A stretch of 64,000 nucleotides of DNA, taken from assembly GCA_009746045.1 (NCBI GenBank), contig RPFO01000017.1:2600040-2664039 (forward strand), written 5' to 3'. Below, piece after piece: positions 13,301-23,639 of the stretch. Made by a program: the position numbers and the translations under genes. This stretch comes from Mesostigma viride (lineage: Eukaryota > Streptophyta > Mesostigmatophyceae > Mesostigmatales > Mesostigmataceae). The stretch's first letter is position 1. Each line of letters begins with the position of its first letter. The notes under the pieces were generated by a model. The model saw only the letters and a list, made by a program, of their open reading frames with translations, was not told the DNA's origin and searched no databases.

Positions 13301-16300
13301 GGAAGGGGAAGGGGAAGGGGAAGGGGAAGGGGAAGGGGAAGGGGAAGGGAAGGGGAAGGGGAAGGGGAAGGGGAAGGGGAAGGGGAAGGGAAGGGGAAGG
13401 GGAAGGGGAAGGGGAAGGGGAAGGGGAAGGGGAAGGGGAAGGGGAAGGGGACGGGGACGGGGACGGGGACGGGGACGGGGACGGGGACGGGACGGGACGG
13501 GGACGGGGACGGGGACGGGGACGGGGACGGGGACGGGGACGGGGACGGGGAAGGGGAAGGGAAGGGGAAGGGGAAGGGAAGGGAAGGGGAAGGGGAAGGG
13601 GAAGGGGAAGGGAAGGGGAAGGGGAAGGGGAAGGGAAGGGGAAGGGACGGGGCGGGGGCGGGGGCGGGGGCGGGGGCGGGGGGGCGGGGGGGGGGGAGGG
13701 GGGGGGAGGGGGAAGGGAGGGGAGGGGGAGGGAAGGGGAAGGAAGGGGAAGGGGCGGGAGGGGGAGGGGGAGGGGAGGGGGAGGGGGGGGAGGGGGAGGG
13801 GGGGAGGGGAGGGGGAGGGGGAGGGGAGGGGAGGGGAGGGGAGGGGGAGGGGGAGGGGGAGGGGAGGGGAGGGGAGGGGAGGGGGGAGGGAGGGGGAGGG
13901 GGGGGGAGGGGAGGAGGGAGGAGGGGGAGGGGGAGGGGGAGGGGAGGGGAGGGGAGGGGGAGGGGAGGGGGAGGGGGAGGGGGAGGGGAGGGGAGGGGGA
14001 GGGGGAGGGGGAGGGGGAGGGAGGGGGAGGGGAGGGGAGGGGAACAAGAAGAAGGAAAGCATTGGCTTTGCTGTCAATTCTATCATTTGCACATAGCAAA
14101 TTTCCCACTTTTCTCTCCATGCAGCTTGTTTTTCTCTGCGTGGCGCTGTCATGGTCATGTCTCATATGTAGAGATGTGTCTCATGACCGGCCCAGCTTCT
14201 ATCCATTGACCATACACTTGCCATGTTGCTGAATGCGTGTTCGTCTACAACCAGGTTACTTGTATGTCTTCCTCTGCGCCATATCTACCGCCGCCTACCT
14301 GCTGCTCATCCGGCTGCTCAAGGTGGGGCATAGACCGAGCACTTTATCGTGCCCAACTGCCTGTCCGTCGCCCACATTCCAAAATCCCTCCCCATGCCCA
14401 TGCCCCCCTGGTGTCCTGCTATGCTGGTATCATGGTCATGCCCTGGTTCACACCCCCGCAGTCACACACTCAATCAAGATTGCAAGTATTGCCATATAGT
14501 GGCATATGAGAGGTTGGAACGAGAGGGTTCGTCTTTGCTAACATCTCTTAGCAGAATCGGCGACTCCTTTCAGTTCAAGCTGTACTCATCCTACTATCAG
14601 CAAAAACATCTTCCTGCTATTCAAGTTCATCACATTGCTGCGCGCGCAGGTTGGTAACTTGCTGAGCTGTGTTGATGGCCTGGCGAGTGCTTCTGCTAAC
14701 GTGACGTTTTAGTCAAATGTTGACGCAAACACCAAAAATTATTTTTAAAAAGTCAAAAATTGAGGGTAAAAAGTCGACACATTGACGTCAGTTTTATGAC
14801 GAAAAGTCGGCCTGTTGACGCGCAACTGGCCTAAAGTCAACTTTGTTGACGAGCACGATTGACTCTGGGTAGGGCCACGGCGTCAATCATGTGACTACAG
14901 TACATGCAATAGATCTAGTTAGTACAGAGCTACCTGGTTTGAACGCTTATAGCACAAGCAACATGAAATATGCTTTAAATGGGTGACCCCATCGGTATGA
15001 TAAGGACGAACCGCTACACGGAGGAATAGCCAAAGTGTTGACACGATACTGGGGCAAAAGTCAACATTTTTACGGAAGAATCGGGCTGAAAAGTCAGCAT
15101 TTTGACGTTTGCCAAAAACCCTTTGCAGAATCACTGGGCTCGGCTGGCGGCTGGTGGTGTGGTGCGACCTGCTGTTGTCTGCCTGACTTGAATGATTTAA
15201 GAGTGTTGGGTGCCCTGAATTTTACCTTGGTTGCAGAAGCTATCGAATCAACCAGGGTTGCTCTCTTCACAGCACTTGTTGTGGTAATGGTTAATGAAGT
15301 ATCAGACTGGTTGGGGCAAGCAGATGACCAGATTGCCATCGCGTCACCAGCATCTGCATCACCCGGCGTGCAGGCGGCGCATAGGCAACACCGACCGTAC
15401 CGCTCCAGCCACATGTCTCCCTGAGGAAATAAATTTTCAAATGGAATCATCGCTGGGACATCTGATTGGCATTTGATTTAGACGTGATTGCCAATCGATC
15501 GCCAACTGGTTGCCAACTGATTTCCTCCATCAACGGCAGCTTGCATGCTGCAGGTTCAGCATTGTCGCCTCCTGAAGTCTAAATTAGTAAGCTTCCTACC
15601 ACGAATGCCTCATTTTCCTGGCCAATGCGGGCCGCCTCCCTTACCCCCCCCCCCTCCCCAATACCATGCCCCTGTCCTCCTACTACGCATTTCCTCCATG
15701 GCAAGTGCTCGATTCGCCCTCACTCTCTCTGCCCACTTTTGCACACGTCGTGTCCATTTCTTGCCCCCCTTCCCTCCCCGGTCCTCCCGTTCCCCCATTG
15801 CCCTTCCAACGGTCCCCTGCCCATGGTTACGCCCCTCCCAACGCCCCCCACTCCCCATCATCGGCTGCATCATCCAGGATAAGCTCCAGCAGTCGGATGC
15901 GGCGCTCCTCTACTACAATAACGTGGTCTCCCTGCCCATGATGGTCACCTACATGGCGCTGGCCACGGATGAGCTGCACCATGTGATCGAGTACCCACAG
16001 CTGCGCAGCCACAGCTTCCAGGTAAACGCTTCTAGGCCACAGCGTTCAGGTACACAGCGGCGTGGCCAGGGTGCGCCGCTGGGGTGGACATGTTGTGGAT
16101 CCTTGGTGTCAAGCCACAATGGTTGCGGTGCTTGCATTGCCACTGGTACAGCCTGCAGACGAGGTTGTGAGTAATACCCTGAAAGGGTGCATGGCCATTG
16201 TAGTCCCAGTTACAGTACCGCTCCACGTCGTGCGCCTTCCCATGAGCTTTTCCACTTCTCTTGCCCCATTCTCCCACTCAGACACACGGCAGGTAGTGGG

Positions 16301-19174
16301 TTGCTAGTGCGGCCATGACATACTCGAGAGCTTCCGGAGCCTTTTGCCCTTCCATTGCGCTACGGTTATGCCTACGGTTACGAAATGAAAACGGCGGCAG
16401 CCGTAGATCACCGTAGCGCCAAGCGCAGATTCCCTGCCCTTGAGGGCATAAAGACTAGCGCAGCCCCCTTCCAAGCGCAGACTTGAAGCGCATTACGCTT
16501 AGTTTGGTGGCATTGCGCTTAGTTTGGTGGCCGTTTCCAGTTAAAACCGTTGTCACCGCTCGCTGTCAGCATAGTGCAACGGAAGGGCAAAAGGCTTCGG
16601 AAGCTCTCGACTTGACTATCTTGTTTTCTGCGCTATAAATTAAATTTAATTTTGATTTGCTTGTGCGGTAGCATGGCCACGATCGTTGATGTTCACAGTG
16701 ATCGTGGCCCCATTGCGGCCGTCGGGCTGGATGGCGTGGTGTGTGTCTGGACCACAGCAGCAGCGTTAGTAGTTGCTCAGAGGAACAGGATGCAGCGCAG
16801 AGACAGGATGCGGCAAAGGGATTCGGATGGTTGACGACCGTGCTGAGCTGTCACAAGCCAAGGCATGCGAATAGAGAATCCGTGTCCCCTGCTTACTGCT
16901 GCTGGTGTCCCTGGAAGAATGCATTTTCCATTCAAGGAAAGCATGTTCTCGGTTTGTCACATCCAAGTCTCAGCGTTGCCCCCTGGCGTCTCGTTTTGTC
17001 ATGCCCACGGCTTCCCGTCGCGTGCGCTAGTCGTCACCAAGTTGAGACGCGGCCCCGGGAGCCAGCTGTCAATAGCGCCTTGAGGAGATGGGGTGTGGGT
17101 GTGGGGGTGTGGGTGGGGGGGGGGGGGAGGTGGGATTGAGGGGAATATCTTTGTGAGGGTGGGAGTAGCCGGTTCTGCCACACATTGCCGCATGCGGGGC
17201 CCGGTGGAATGGCAGCTTGATGACGTGCCGTATTTCAGTACTCATTCCTTTCTTTTAATTTCAGTACTCATTCCTTTCTTTTGGGCCTTGGGTAGTGACA
17301 GCCTCTTCATCCTATTCCATGAAGCATTGCTTGCTTCGTGGTTTTTGAAACATCATCCTGACTTGTCCTTTTTGAGTGCCTGTGATGTCGGTGCCCGCGA
17401 TCCCACCCATGCCACCTGCCCCTCCCTGTCCGCAGCTGTTCCTGCTGGCGTCCTGTTCGCAGGCCCTGCTGCTGAACATCTGCATCTTCCGCTGCACGAA
17501 CATGAACTCCCCTCTCACGACATCCGTCACTGGCCAACTCAAGGACCTGTTGACAACGAGCTTAGGTACTGGCATCCCGCACACCCTGCGGGTGATCCAC
17601 CTCACCTGCACTTCTCAGGGGTGATTCGTGACAGGATAGACATGTCCTCTTCCCTGTTCTGTTTTTGTTGTCTTTCATGTCCTCGTTCCTACGATGCATG
17701 ACTATGGGCCTTGAAATCTCCCCTTTTCCCACCAAGCCCTAAAATTAACCAACCCAGGTTGATTCTCAACAGTGTTGCAAGAATCTGCTGGCTGCCTTTG
17801 CCTGGATTTGGGAAAGCATCAGTCGGTTGTAATCAGATTTCTAGGCAATGGTAGAGGAGCGGCTAGCTGGCCACGCAGGGTATGCCGTATTGTTGTGCCG
17901 TAATGTTTTCTTGGCAAGGAAGCAAGCCAGCCCTGCCACGTGAGGGGTCGAGCATGCACCGCCGGCTCGTGCTGACTCGCACAAAGGGGAAGCTGGTTCC
18001 TGAGAGGGAGATGTGTAGCCTCCTCCCTTCCTGACTTGTGGTCCTCGCCTATTTTCATTCACCACGTTCTCCTTGCATACAGTGTGCTTCATCGTCCAGC
18101 TATGCATTACCTCTGGAGCATTCAGGCCTGGTTGATTGTATGATGCGCGGGCTGCCATGTTGCCCCCACTTCCTGCCATCCTCCATGCCATTATCAGGTC
18201 AACATTTCGGGCCATGTCTGCTTGTTCCATGTGGGAGTCAGGAGGCCATCTGTGCTGGGGGGTGGCCGCCTATGCTGTTCACTCGTGCAGCCCCATGTGT
18301 TGTTATGACATCGGCGCCTGATATACGTTTCTGCCGGGGAACGGACCGTATCAATGCCCTCTGGGATCTCACCGTGAGCTTATCAAGGAGACAACCTGCG
18401 CAGGCCAGAAATCGGGAGAATCCGGACCATGGTAGCGCAAGCCTGCCGTCATCTTTTCCGCGTTTTCGAGTCGTTCAGGATGATGAGTATGAATGGAGAT
18501 GGCAATGTGTAGCCTTGTGCATTGAAGTTATGGCTGGCTGACGCGTAGAGCGACTATATTGATGTTGATGTGGACTTGTTTGTCTACGTGGCTACAGGTT
18601 TCTTCCTCTTTGGCGATGTCAAGTACGATGTGGTCAACATCGCTGGGCTTGCAATCGGTAAGCTTGATGGGATGACACCAAGTCCATTTGGTGAGCTGGG
18701 CTGGCACCTGGCGTTCTGGTTGCGTTGGTTAAAACTCGTTCTTCTTCTATCAGCCGTACGAACCCTGCAGTCCCTGCTACCTGAATGCCACGCCCTCACG
18801 GATGTGTTCCTGTCTTGGGACGTGACCCTGGCATGTGGGAATGTGGCTGGGCTTGGTAAATGCACATTCGCCTATCTCGTGCTCCGTACTTGACTAGGAA
18901 GGTTGGCTTATCTCAAGTCAATTAAGGCTGTCCAGAAAGGTGCCGGTGGGCATGCTTCTCTTGCCAATTGCTGCTGCGCATGCATTGTGCCGAACTGACA
19001 GTTGCTGCCGGCAGAATTGACCTGTCTCTCATCAGTTTGCCCATGTGTGCACCACCTGAATGTACATGGCATGTACGTTGCATGTTTCTGCCAGGCCTGT
19101 CGGGAGGAGTTTGGTACGCAATCATCGGGTACCGATCAAGGCTGCAAACACGGACACGCAAATCAATGGTATGA
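10301..19174 (+). CDS. Nucleotide-sugar transporter, SLC35D / GDP-sugar transporter type, nine exons, 313 aa
   Basis: Exons: 10301-10525, 10752-10834, 12009-12115, 12952-12996, 14255-14322, 15878-16021, 17436-17565, 18598-18657 and 19095-19174. Every intron is GT-AG, all phases join, and the total is 942 nt including TGA, a normal length for the family. The product follows the SLC35D order of blocks: LNFPDFD; SGLTALRYLNVPMF then VLRR; IVGAMVAGFTDLTF; LLYYNNVVSLP; NSPLTTSVTGQLKDLL; GDVKYDVVNIAGLAIGLSG. It would have 8-10 membrane helices in the Golgi or ER membrane and exchange a nucleotide sugar for a nucleoside monophosphate. The YYNN..SLP motif recalls GDP-mannose transporters, while overall similarity recalls UDP-sugar SLC35D proteins, so the substrate is open. 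I see no break. Introns of up to 1.5 kb have absorbed repeats. An upstream ORF lies just before the start. Confidence 0.9.
11377..11556. repeat. (CTGCCA)n hexanucleotide array in transporter intron 2
   Basis: Near-perfect CTGCCA/CCACTG units run for about 180 bp inside intron 2 (10835-12008). Because the period is six, all six frames stay largely open, which produces spurious Ala-Val-like and Trp-Gln-like frames that are not genes. Confidence 0.9.
13149..14042. repeat. 0.9-kb polypurine tract (GGGGAA, GGGGAC, GGGGC, GGGGA) in transporter intron 4
   Basis: Almost 900 bp of G-rich purine sequence fill most of intron 4 (12997-14254). It runs from (GGGGAA)n through (GGGGAC)n and back to GGGGAA, then a short (GGGGGC)n block, then (GGGGA)n of mixed unit length. 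G runs of four or more at short spacing are typical of quadruplex- or triplex-forming DNA. The transcript of the host gene would carry the G-rich strand. Long open frames across it on both strands are artefacts. Confidence 0.95.
14700..15115. repeat. Region rich in GTCAA/TTGAC dyads in transporter intron 5
   Basis: About ten short dyads of the form GTCAA or GTCGA, six to eight bases, then TTGAC lie within about 400 bp. Examples begin at about 14711, 14773, 14805, 14835, 15057 and 15091. Several share the longer core AAAGTCA.CATTTTGACG. It may be a degenerate MITE or satellite. No coding potential is seen. Confidence 0.5.
16325..16609. mobile_element. MITE-like element in transporter intron 6
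   Basis: About 38-bp terminal inverted repeats face each other: CGAGAGCTTCCGGAGCC at 16325 and its near-complement GGCTTCGGAAGCTCTCG ending at 16609. The outer bases ACT on both sides (16322-16324 and 16610-16612) may be a 3-bp target duplication. The 285-bp interior is non-coding. Superfamily unassigned. Confidence 0.7.
18383..18556 (+). repeat. SINE-like dispersed repeat, body only, in transporter intron 7
   Basis: About 174 bp beginning TCAAGGAGACAACC and ending GCGTAGAGCGACTA match the complement of 56612-56787 with few differences. A 30-bp piece also occurs at 61347-61376. This copy lacks the tRNA-like head found at 56788-56859 and ends about 40 bp before the exon 8 acceptor. Confidence 0.7.
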
Positions 19175-19480
19175 CACTCGTAGACCCCCCTGCCGAGTCA
19201 AGCGTGGAGCTATATTCGGCCACCTTACAGCCAGCCCTGACATGCCGTACAAGGAGCGTGAAGGAAGATGCCCGATGGTCGTGATTCAGAGGCACATGTA
19301 CTACCTGATGCCCAAAGTTCACGAGGGTGACCCTGAATGATCTCCCGGGGACTTGGTCGTAGGGTTCGGGGTCACTTTGCAAAAAAAAATTGGGGAGATG
19401 CTAATGCCGGGTGCTTGGAAGCCAACCCTTGCTGTGGGGACGAAGCGTATTTGCGCCCGTGGGAAGCATGCCATTAATTA
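19175..19480 (+). other. 3' flank of the transporter gene
   Basis: Non-coding sequence between the transporter stop and the first repeat tail, presumably the 3' UTR and terminator region. I found no clear polyadenylation signal of either the AATAAA or the TGTAA type in it. Confidence 0.4.
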
Positions 19481-19776
19481 ATTAATTAATTAATTAAACA
19501 CGTGCTCCCGTTGGGGAGTCACGGAGCACTGAAGTGCTTTTAATCCCTGTGTGTGCACTACAGGAGAAAGGGCAGAGACCCCCAGTCTCTGCCTAAGCAT
19601 GCCATTTATTAATTAATTGAAGCATATCTCCGTTGGGAGTACAAGTAGCACATATCCCTGAGAAGGGGCATATGGCTTTTAATACATTCTGGGCTATCCT
19701 GCAAGGGTAGGGTGTAAACTACACCTGCTCTGGATGCACAAACTGCACCTGCACCACCATGATGTATCATACCTAA
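19474..19776 (-). repeat. Two LINE-like 3' ends with hairpin and (TTAA)n tail
   Basis: Two (TTAA)n tails (about 19474-19497 and 19608-19619) are each followed on the + strand by a hairpin: CTCCCGTTGGGGAG at 19505-19518 and CTCCGTTGGGAG at 19628-19639. The sequence after the second hairpin matches the uninterrupted repeat at 24420-24600 and the reverse complement of 53985-54130. The second repeat is cut by the piggyBac element and resumes at 23114. Confidence 0.6.
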
Positions 19777-19795
19777 CCCGTGTTTTTTTAATTAG

Positions 19796-19813
19796 AACGC
19801 GATATATCGCGTT
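19796..19813. repeat. Subterminal 18-bp perfect palindrome of the piggyBac element (left)
   Basis: AACGCGATATATCGCGTT is its own reverse complement. It lies 6 bp inside the left terminal repeat. A half-site AGAACGCG follows at about 19827. Probable transposase-binding site. Confidence 0.7.
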
Positions 19814-20370
19814 GTAAGCTTTTTTTAGAACGCGTATAGCACCTAAGGAAAATTTTTTTTCATGGTCATGTATATACTTTCCTGAAAGCCCATAAATCAA
19901 AGTTTTTTTTGAGCTACTCAGACCTACCAAATTCCTATTCCATAGAGAGATACAGTGCTATGAATACAGGGGGGTCTGGTCATGACCGCGATTTCTTGAC
20001 CCTAGGTGACAAGCGACGTGTTTATTCAGAAATTAATAAAGTAAAAAATCTGGCCTTTTGCCTGAGCTATGTGCAACATATGTAGAGCCTGTGAAACAAA
20101 AGCCAGGCCCATTTGGCCACTGCAGCTATTTTTCCTATGCATCACAATTACAACGCAGTACAACGCAGTAGGAAGCACATGCCAACATCACAACATGCCA
20201 CATGGGGTGGGGGGCCTAATAAGGCCATGGAAGCACCAATATTGCAAGTAGGGTGCGTCAACATGATAATACACGTGAAATACATCACAGGTGCACACTC
20301 CCTGTATAATACAAGCATGCTGACACCATAAATTAATCCCCAACCCGTGCCGTAGCCTAGCGCCTAGCGC

Positions 20371-22812
20371 CTAGGACTGCGCCTTCTTCTTGTATTCCTT
20401 GCGGCCCCCCGTCCTGGTGCTGGTGAGCACCACGCCCACCAGGAGCTTCTTGGCCACGGGGGCCGTGTCGATGTAGGGGAGCTTGATGAGCGGGTTGTGG
20501 AAGTCGTTGAAGCAGTCTGGCGAGCACATGGCCAGGTCGCACTCCTTGCACCAGGTGCGGGTGCGCGCCCCCTGCTTGGGTGGGTCTGTGTTGGCCAGTG
20601 CGCAGGCCTTCATCGACCGCACCCGGCACACCACGCACACCATGCCAGAGTGGGATGTGGGCAGGTTGAGGTCGCGCAGCAGGGAGCCAACCCCGTGAGT
20701 GCCGGAGTGGCGCCCAGCACGCCCCTTACCGATGCTGGGGACGGCCATGCCGCGAAGCCGGGGGGTGCCGTCAAATGTGTTCTTGAGCAGCTGCGTGTGG
20801 AAGGCCAGAATGAACACCTTGTGGTCCATGGCGTCCTTGCCAAGAGCCAGCTTCTGCAGGCAGTATGCCATGCGCACGATCGTGGAGAAGAGGCCCAAGG
20901 CCCAGCGGCAGTACCACTTGTGGAAGATGGTCCGCCCCTCGATGTCCCACGTGCCCGTCAGCAGGAAGTCAAACTGGTCCACACACTTGTAGATGCGGTT
21001 GTACCGCAGCATGGCCTCGGGGCAGGGCACCTCCTCCCGTGCCCCCCCCGTGCCCTTCCCCAGCTTCCTCCTGCTGATGGTCACGCTGCGTGGGAGGATG
21101 CCTGTGGTAAGGCAGGTGACAGCTTGGCGGTCTTGCCACATGGTGAGGGCCTTCCCGGTCGGCTTGTGCACGGCAGCCACCCACTTGCCCCGCGGGGGCC
21201 TGCTGCCCATGAGCTGCTTGACCTTGGCCAGCTCACACTTCCTGGCCCGGCACGTCATGACAGTGCCCACTGCAGTGATCCCCATCTCACGCAGGTCCTC
21301 CATGGTGTCCACAGTCGTGTAGAGGCGGTCGATCGCCATCTCAGTATCCCCTGGGCTGGGCAGCGTCTCCGACAGCGTCTTGACGATTGCCCGCATGCCG
21401 CCTTCTCCCTTGATCCTGTCGAAGGTCTGGCTGTGGTAGGGAATCTTGGTCTCGAAGTCGCAGAGCCGCCATATCCGAATGTGGTAGGAGTGGGGCTTGC
21501 TGGGGTCATAGACCCGGATGCTGCACATCTGGTTGCGGATAGCAATCCCCGACTCATCGATGGCGACTGAAGACCCCGGCAGGAAGTAATGCTTGATGTT
21601 GTTGTTCATCATCTCCTCCAGGTGGTCGCAAAAGTACAGCTTGCCCTCCCGAGAGCTGTGGTCGGTAGGGCGCTCGTCGTGGCGGCGGAAATGCAGGTTG
21701 TGCTTGATCTTGTAGAACCGCGCCTTGGGCATGAAGCCTGACCAGTCAGGAAACTGGACTGCACCGTGGGTCTTCCCTGACCAGTAGTCACCCTCGTTGG
21801 ACAGCGGAATGCACGCCTTTGCAACAAGGAGTGCGAAAAACACGCCCACCTCATGGGCGGTGATGTCCCCGACGTTGTCAGGTCCCTGCTTGCATTCAAT
21901 ATAGGCGTTGGTCGCCTCTGCAATCTTGTCCCACTCCTCGCGTTCCCATATCAGATGAAACCACCCGAGGGCATCCATGTCCTTATAATTCCGGGGCAGG
22001 TGCTGCGCCTTGGCTGGCCGGTTGCAGGGGTGCACGTCGATGGTCACGCCCTCTTCCTCGGCGCCCTTCTCGTCCCATTGGTCGCCTGTCTTGACGACCC
22101 AGTCTCGTGCATTGCTGGCCACTGGCGCCTCGTCCATCTCCGCCTGCAGCTCGGGATCCCCATATTCCGGCATGGTGTCTTCCTCACTAGATTCGTCATC
22201 GCTTGTGTCGGGTGCAGTGATTGCAGGCCGGGCCACCTTCGCTCGCTCCTCATCAGATTTGCGAGGGCGCCCACGACGCCTTTTGCCACTGGAAGGAGGT
22301 GTCGGCACGTCCTCCTCCTCCTCCTCCTCTAGCTCCTCCTCCTCCCCCTCCTCCTCCTCCTCCTCCTCCTCCTCCTCCTCCTCCTCCTGGACATCATCGC
22401 CACCTCCATCCTCATCATCGCCATCCTCCTCATCACCATCCTCCTCGCCATCCCCACCTGATCCGGCGCCGTCATCACCATCGCTGGCATCGCCTGTGCC
22501 GCATTCATTTTCTATCGCCTGAATCCGCTGCTGCACATTGCGCTGCTCCTGCTCATTCTCAGTCTCTAACCACAGCAAGACCTGCCATTCCGTAAGCTTT
22601 TCCGTGCTCCTGTCAGCCGCGAAATAAACCTTCCACAAGTCCACTAGCTGTCTACCCCTACCGGCCAGCAGCTTCTTGACGACACCTGTCATCTTGTCTG
22701 TTTTATACTTCTTCTGTGCTTTGGCGACATAGCCAGCGCCCCAATACGACGTGGGCACTCGTAAAGTACGTCCTAGCAAACCCCTGTCCCTAGCATTCAC
22801 GTCGAACACCAT
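20371..22812 (-). CDS. piggyBac transposase (DDE_Tnp_1_7 type), 813 aa, uninterrupted
   Basis: Taking the first ATG at 22812, the product has 813 residues with no stop. Order: an N-terminal region with no match I know; an acidic run (about 110-168, mostly Glu/Asp); an AT-hook-like basic stretch RRRGRPRK (about 178-185); the catalytic core; and a Cys-rich tail (about 726-769, CVVC...CKEC...C). The three piggyBac aspartates are present: D419 in AIDES, D495 in AIDRLYTT and D612 in CVDQFDFLL, the last followed by FHKWYCRWA. The enzyme would cut and paste its own element at TTAA targets in the nucleus. An in-frame extension upstream to 22896 lacks ATG. The Cys-rich tail matches the zinc-binding end that reads terminal repeats in other piggyBac enzymes. 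Domestication is unlikely because terminal repeats are still present. Confidence 0.93.
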   Translation of the reverse strand: MVFDVNARDRGLLGRTLRVPTSYWGAGYVAKAQKKYKTDKMTGVVKKLLAGRGRQLVDLWKVYFAADRSTEKLTEWQVLLWLETENEQEQRNVQQRIQAIENECGTGDASDGDDGAGSGGDGEEDGDEEDGDDEDGGGDDVQEEEEEEEEEEEEEGEEEELEEEEEEDVPTPPSSGKRRRGRPRKSDEERAKVARPAITAPDTSDDESSEEDTMPEYGDPELQAEMDEAPVASNARDWVVKTGDQWDEKGAEEEGVTIDVHPCNRPAKAQHLPRNYKDMDALGWFHLIWEREEWDKIAEATNAYIECKQGPDNVGDITAHEVGVFFALLVAKACIPLSNEGDYWSGKTHGAVQFPDWSGFMPKARFYKIKHNLHFRRHDERPTDHSSREGKLYFCDHLEEMMNNNIKHYFLPGSSVAIDESGIAIRNQMCSIRVYDPSKPHSYHIRIWRLCDFETKIPYHSQTFDRIKGEGGMRAIVKTLSETLPSPGDTEMAIDRLYTTVDTMEDLREMGITAVGTVMTCRARKCELAKVKQLMGSRPPRGKWVAAVHKPTGKALTMWQDRQAVTCLTTGILPRSVTISRRKLGKGTGGAREEVPCPEAMLRYNRIYKCVDQFDFLLTGTWDIEGRTIFHKWYCRWALGLFSTIVRMAYCLQKLALGKDAMDHKVFILAFHTQLLKNTFDGTPRLRGMAVPSIGKGRAGRHSGTHGVGSLLRDLNLPTSHSGMVCVVCRVRSMKACALANTDPPKQGARTRTWCKECDLAMCSPDCFNDFHNPLIKLPYIDTAPVAKKLLVGVVLTSTRTGGRKEYKKKAQS

Positions 22813-23052
22813 CTCTGACCACGAAATCTGGCGGGAACTGGCCAGATTAGGTTGCCGCCATCGCCGTCGTCTTCGCGCGGTACCGTGCAAAAACACCCAA
22901 TTTCAGTGGTGCATTTCTGTGTACAGCTGTCACAAAAAAAATATCAAAAATACCAGGATTTTTTCTTGAATTCTATGAGATGTTTCTGACCTGTCTTGAA
23001 AGTTTCAGACCAAAAATCGCATGTTTATTAGGTGTGGCAGTTGTCAGATTAC

Positions 23053-23098
23053 AACGCGATACATCGCGTTCTAACCCTACAACGCGATGTATCGCGTT
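23053..23098. repeat. Two subterminal 18-bp near-palindromes of the piggyBac element (right)
   Basis: AACGCGATACATCGCGTT at 23053-23070 and AACGCGATGTATCGCGTT at 23081-23098 each differ by one central step from the perfect palindrome at the left end. They are spaced 10 bp apart. Confidence 0.7.
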
Positions 23099-23113
23099 GT
23101 AAAAAAACACGGG

Positions 23114-23345
23114 CCTGGCATGGGGTGGAAGATCGTCATGGCTGTACAAAGGCTAGGGCATGGCTTCTCAGCAGAGAGTACTTAGCTCTCTGCATAGGCA
23201 GAGCTTGGCTAAATTCTTAATGCATCACCCATGGGGAGTCCCATTATAGGCAGAGCTTGGCTATAAATTCGGCATCATCCAAAGCAATGATGGCATGCAA
23301 GAACGCTATGGTCCGGCCAATCTACTTAGAACAGATAGAATAGAC
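23114..23345 (-). repeat. Continuation of the repeat split by piggyBac
   Basis: The sequence after the right end of piggyBac (GGAAGATCGTCATGGCTGTA and on) parallels 24640-24760 (GGGGAAGATCAGCATAGCTA and on). This shows that the transposon landed in an older repeat. Non-coding. Confidence 0.5.
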
Positions 23346-23362
23346 CGGTAGGAATGTGTGTG

Positions 23363-23485
23363 CCATCCATCCATTTGTCCATCCATCCATCCATCCATCC
23401 ATCCATCCATCCATCATGATCGGGGTTAACAGTATAGTCCGTTCACGACTCCCCAATGGGAGCACGAGTTTGATTAATTTATTAA
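23363..23485 (+). repeat. LINE-like 3' end: (CATC)n, hairpin, AT-rich tail
   Basis: A (CATC)n run at about 23366-23415 is followed by CGGGGTTA, a hairpin CTCCCCAATGGGAG at 23449-23462 and a TTAAT-type tail. This is the same order as the complement of 61625-62077, where the tetranucleotide run is much longer. Confidence 0.55.
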
Positions 23486-23639
23486 TTGGGCTCCAAAGGA
23501 CAAGAGCAATGGACACAACAATCTTCATCCGACACCTGGAAGCAGGGTTTCCTTTTTCGGTTTTTGCACTCGGCCACGTGGGGCGCCGCCGGTTTTCAAT
23601 ATCCGAAACAACTGCTGACTCCACCGCGTGGCTTTTAGC

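Larger units (their letters stand above)
19777..23113 (-). mobile_element. piggyBac-superfamily DNA transposon, apparently autonomous
   Basis: A perfect 14-bp inverted repeat, CCCGTGTTTTTTTA at 19777-19790 and its complement at 23100-23113, encloses an uninterrupted piggyBac transposase. Just inside the ends lie 18-bp palindromes of the form AACGCGAT-WY-ATCGCGTT, one on the left and two on the right. The element interrupts a repeat that is continuous at 24420-24760. The TTAA target duplication usual for the family is not visible at the ends I chose (CTAA on the left, CCTG on the right), so either the flanks have drifted or the true ends differ slightly. Confidence 0.75.

Noticed and set aside
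13085-14232. Reading frames of more than 340 codons on both strands (Gly/Lys/Glu/Arg or Pro/Ser rich)
   Set aside because: They lie in the polypurine tract of an intron. The openness comes from simple composition, and flanking exons splice around it in phase.
20497-21570. 357-codon plus-strand frame
   Set aside because: Antisense shadow of the piggyBac transposase. GC-rich codon use keeps it open, and no protein family matches.
19777-23113. piggyBac protein as a domesticated host gene
   Set aside because: Matching terminal repeats and subterminal palindromes are present and there are no introns, so a mobile element is the simpler view.
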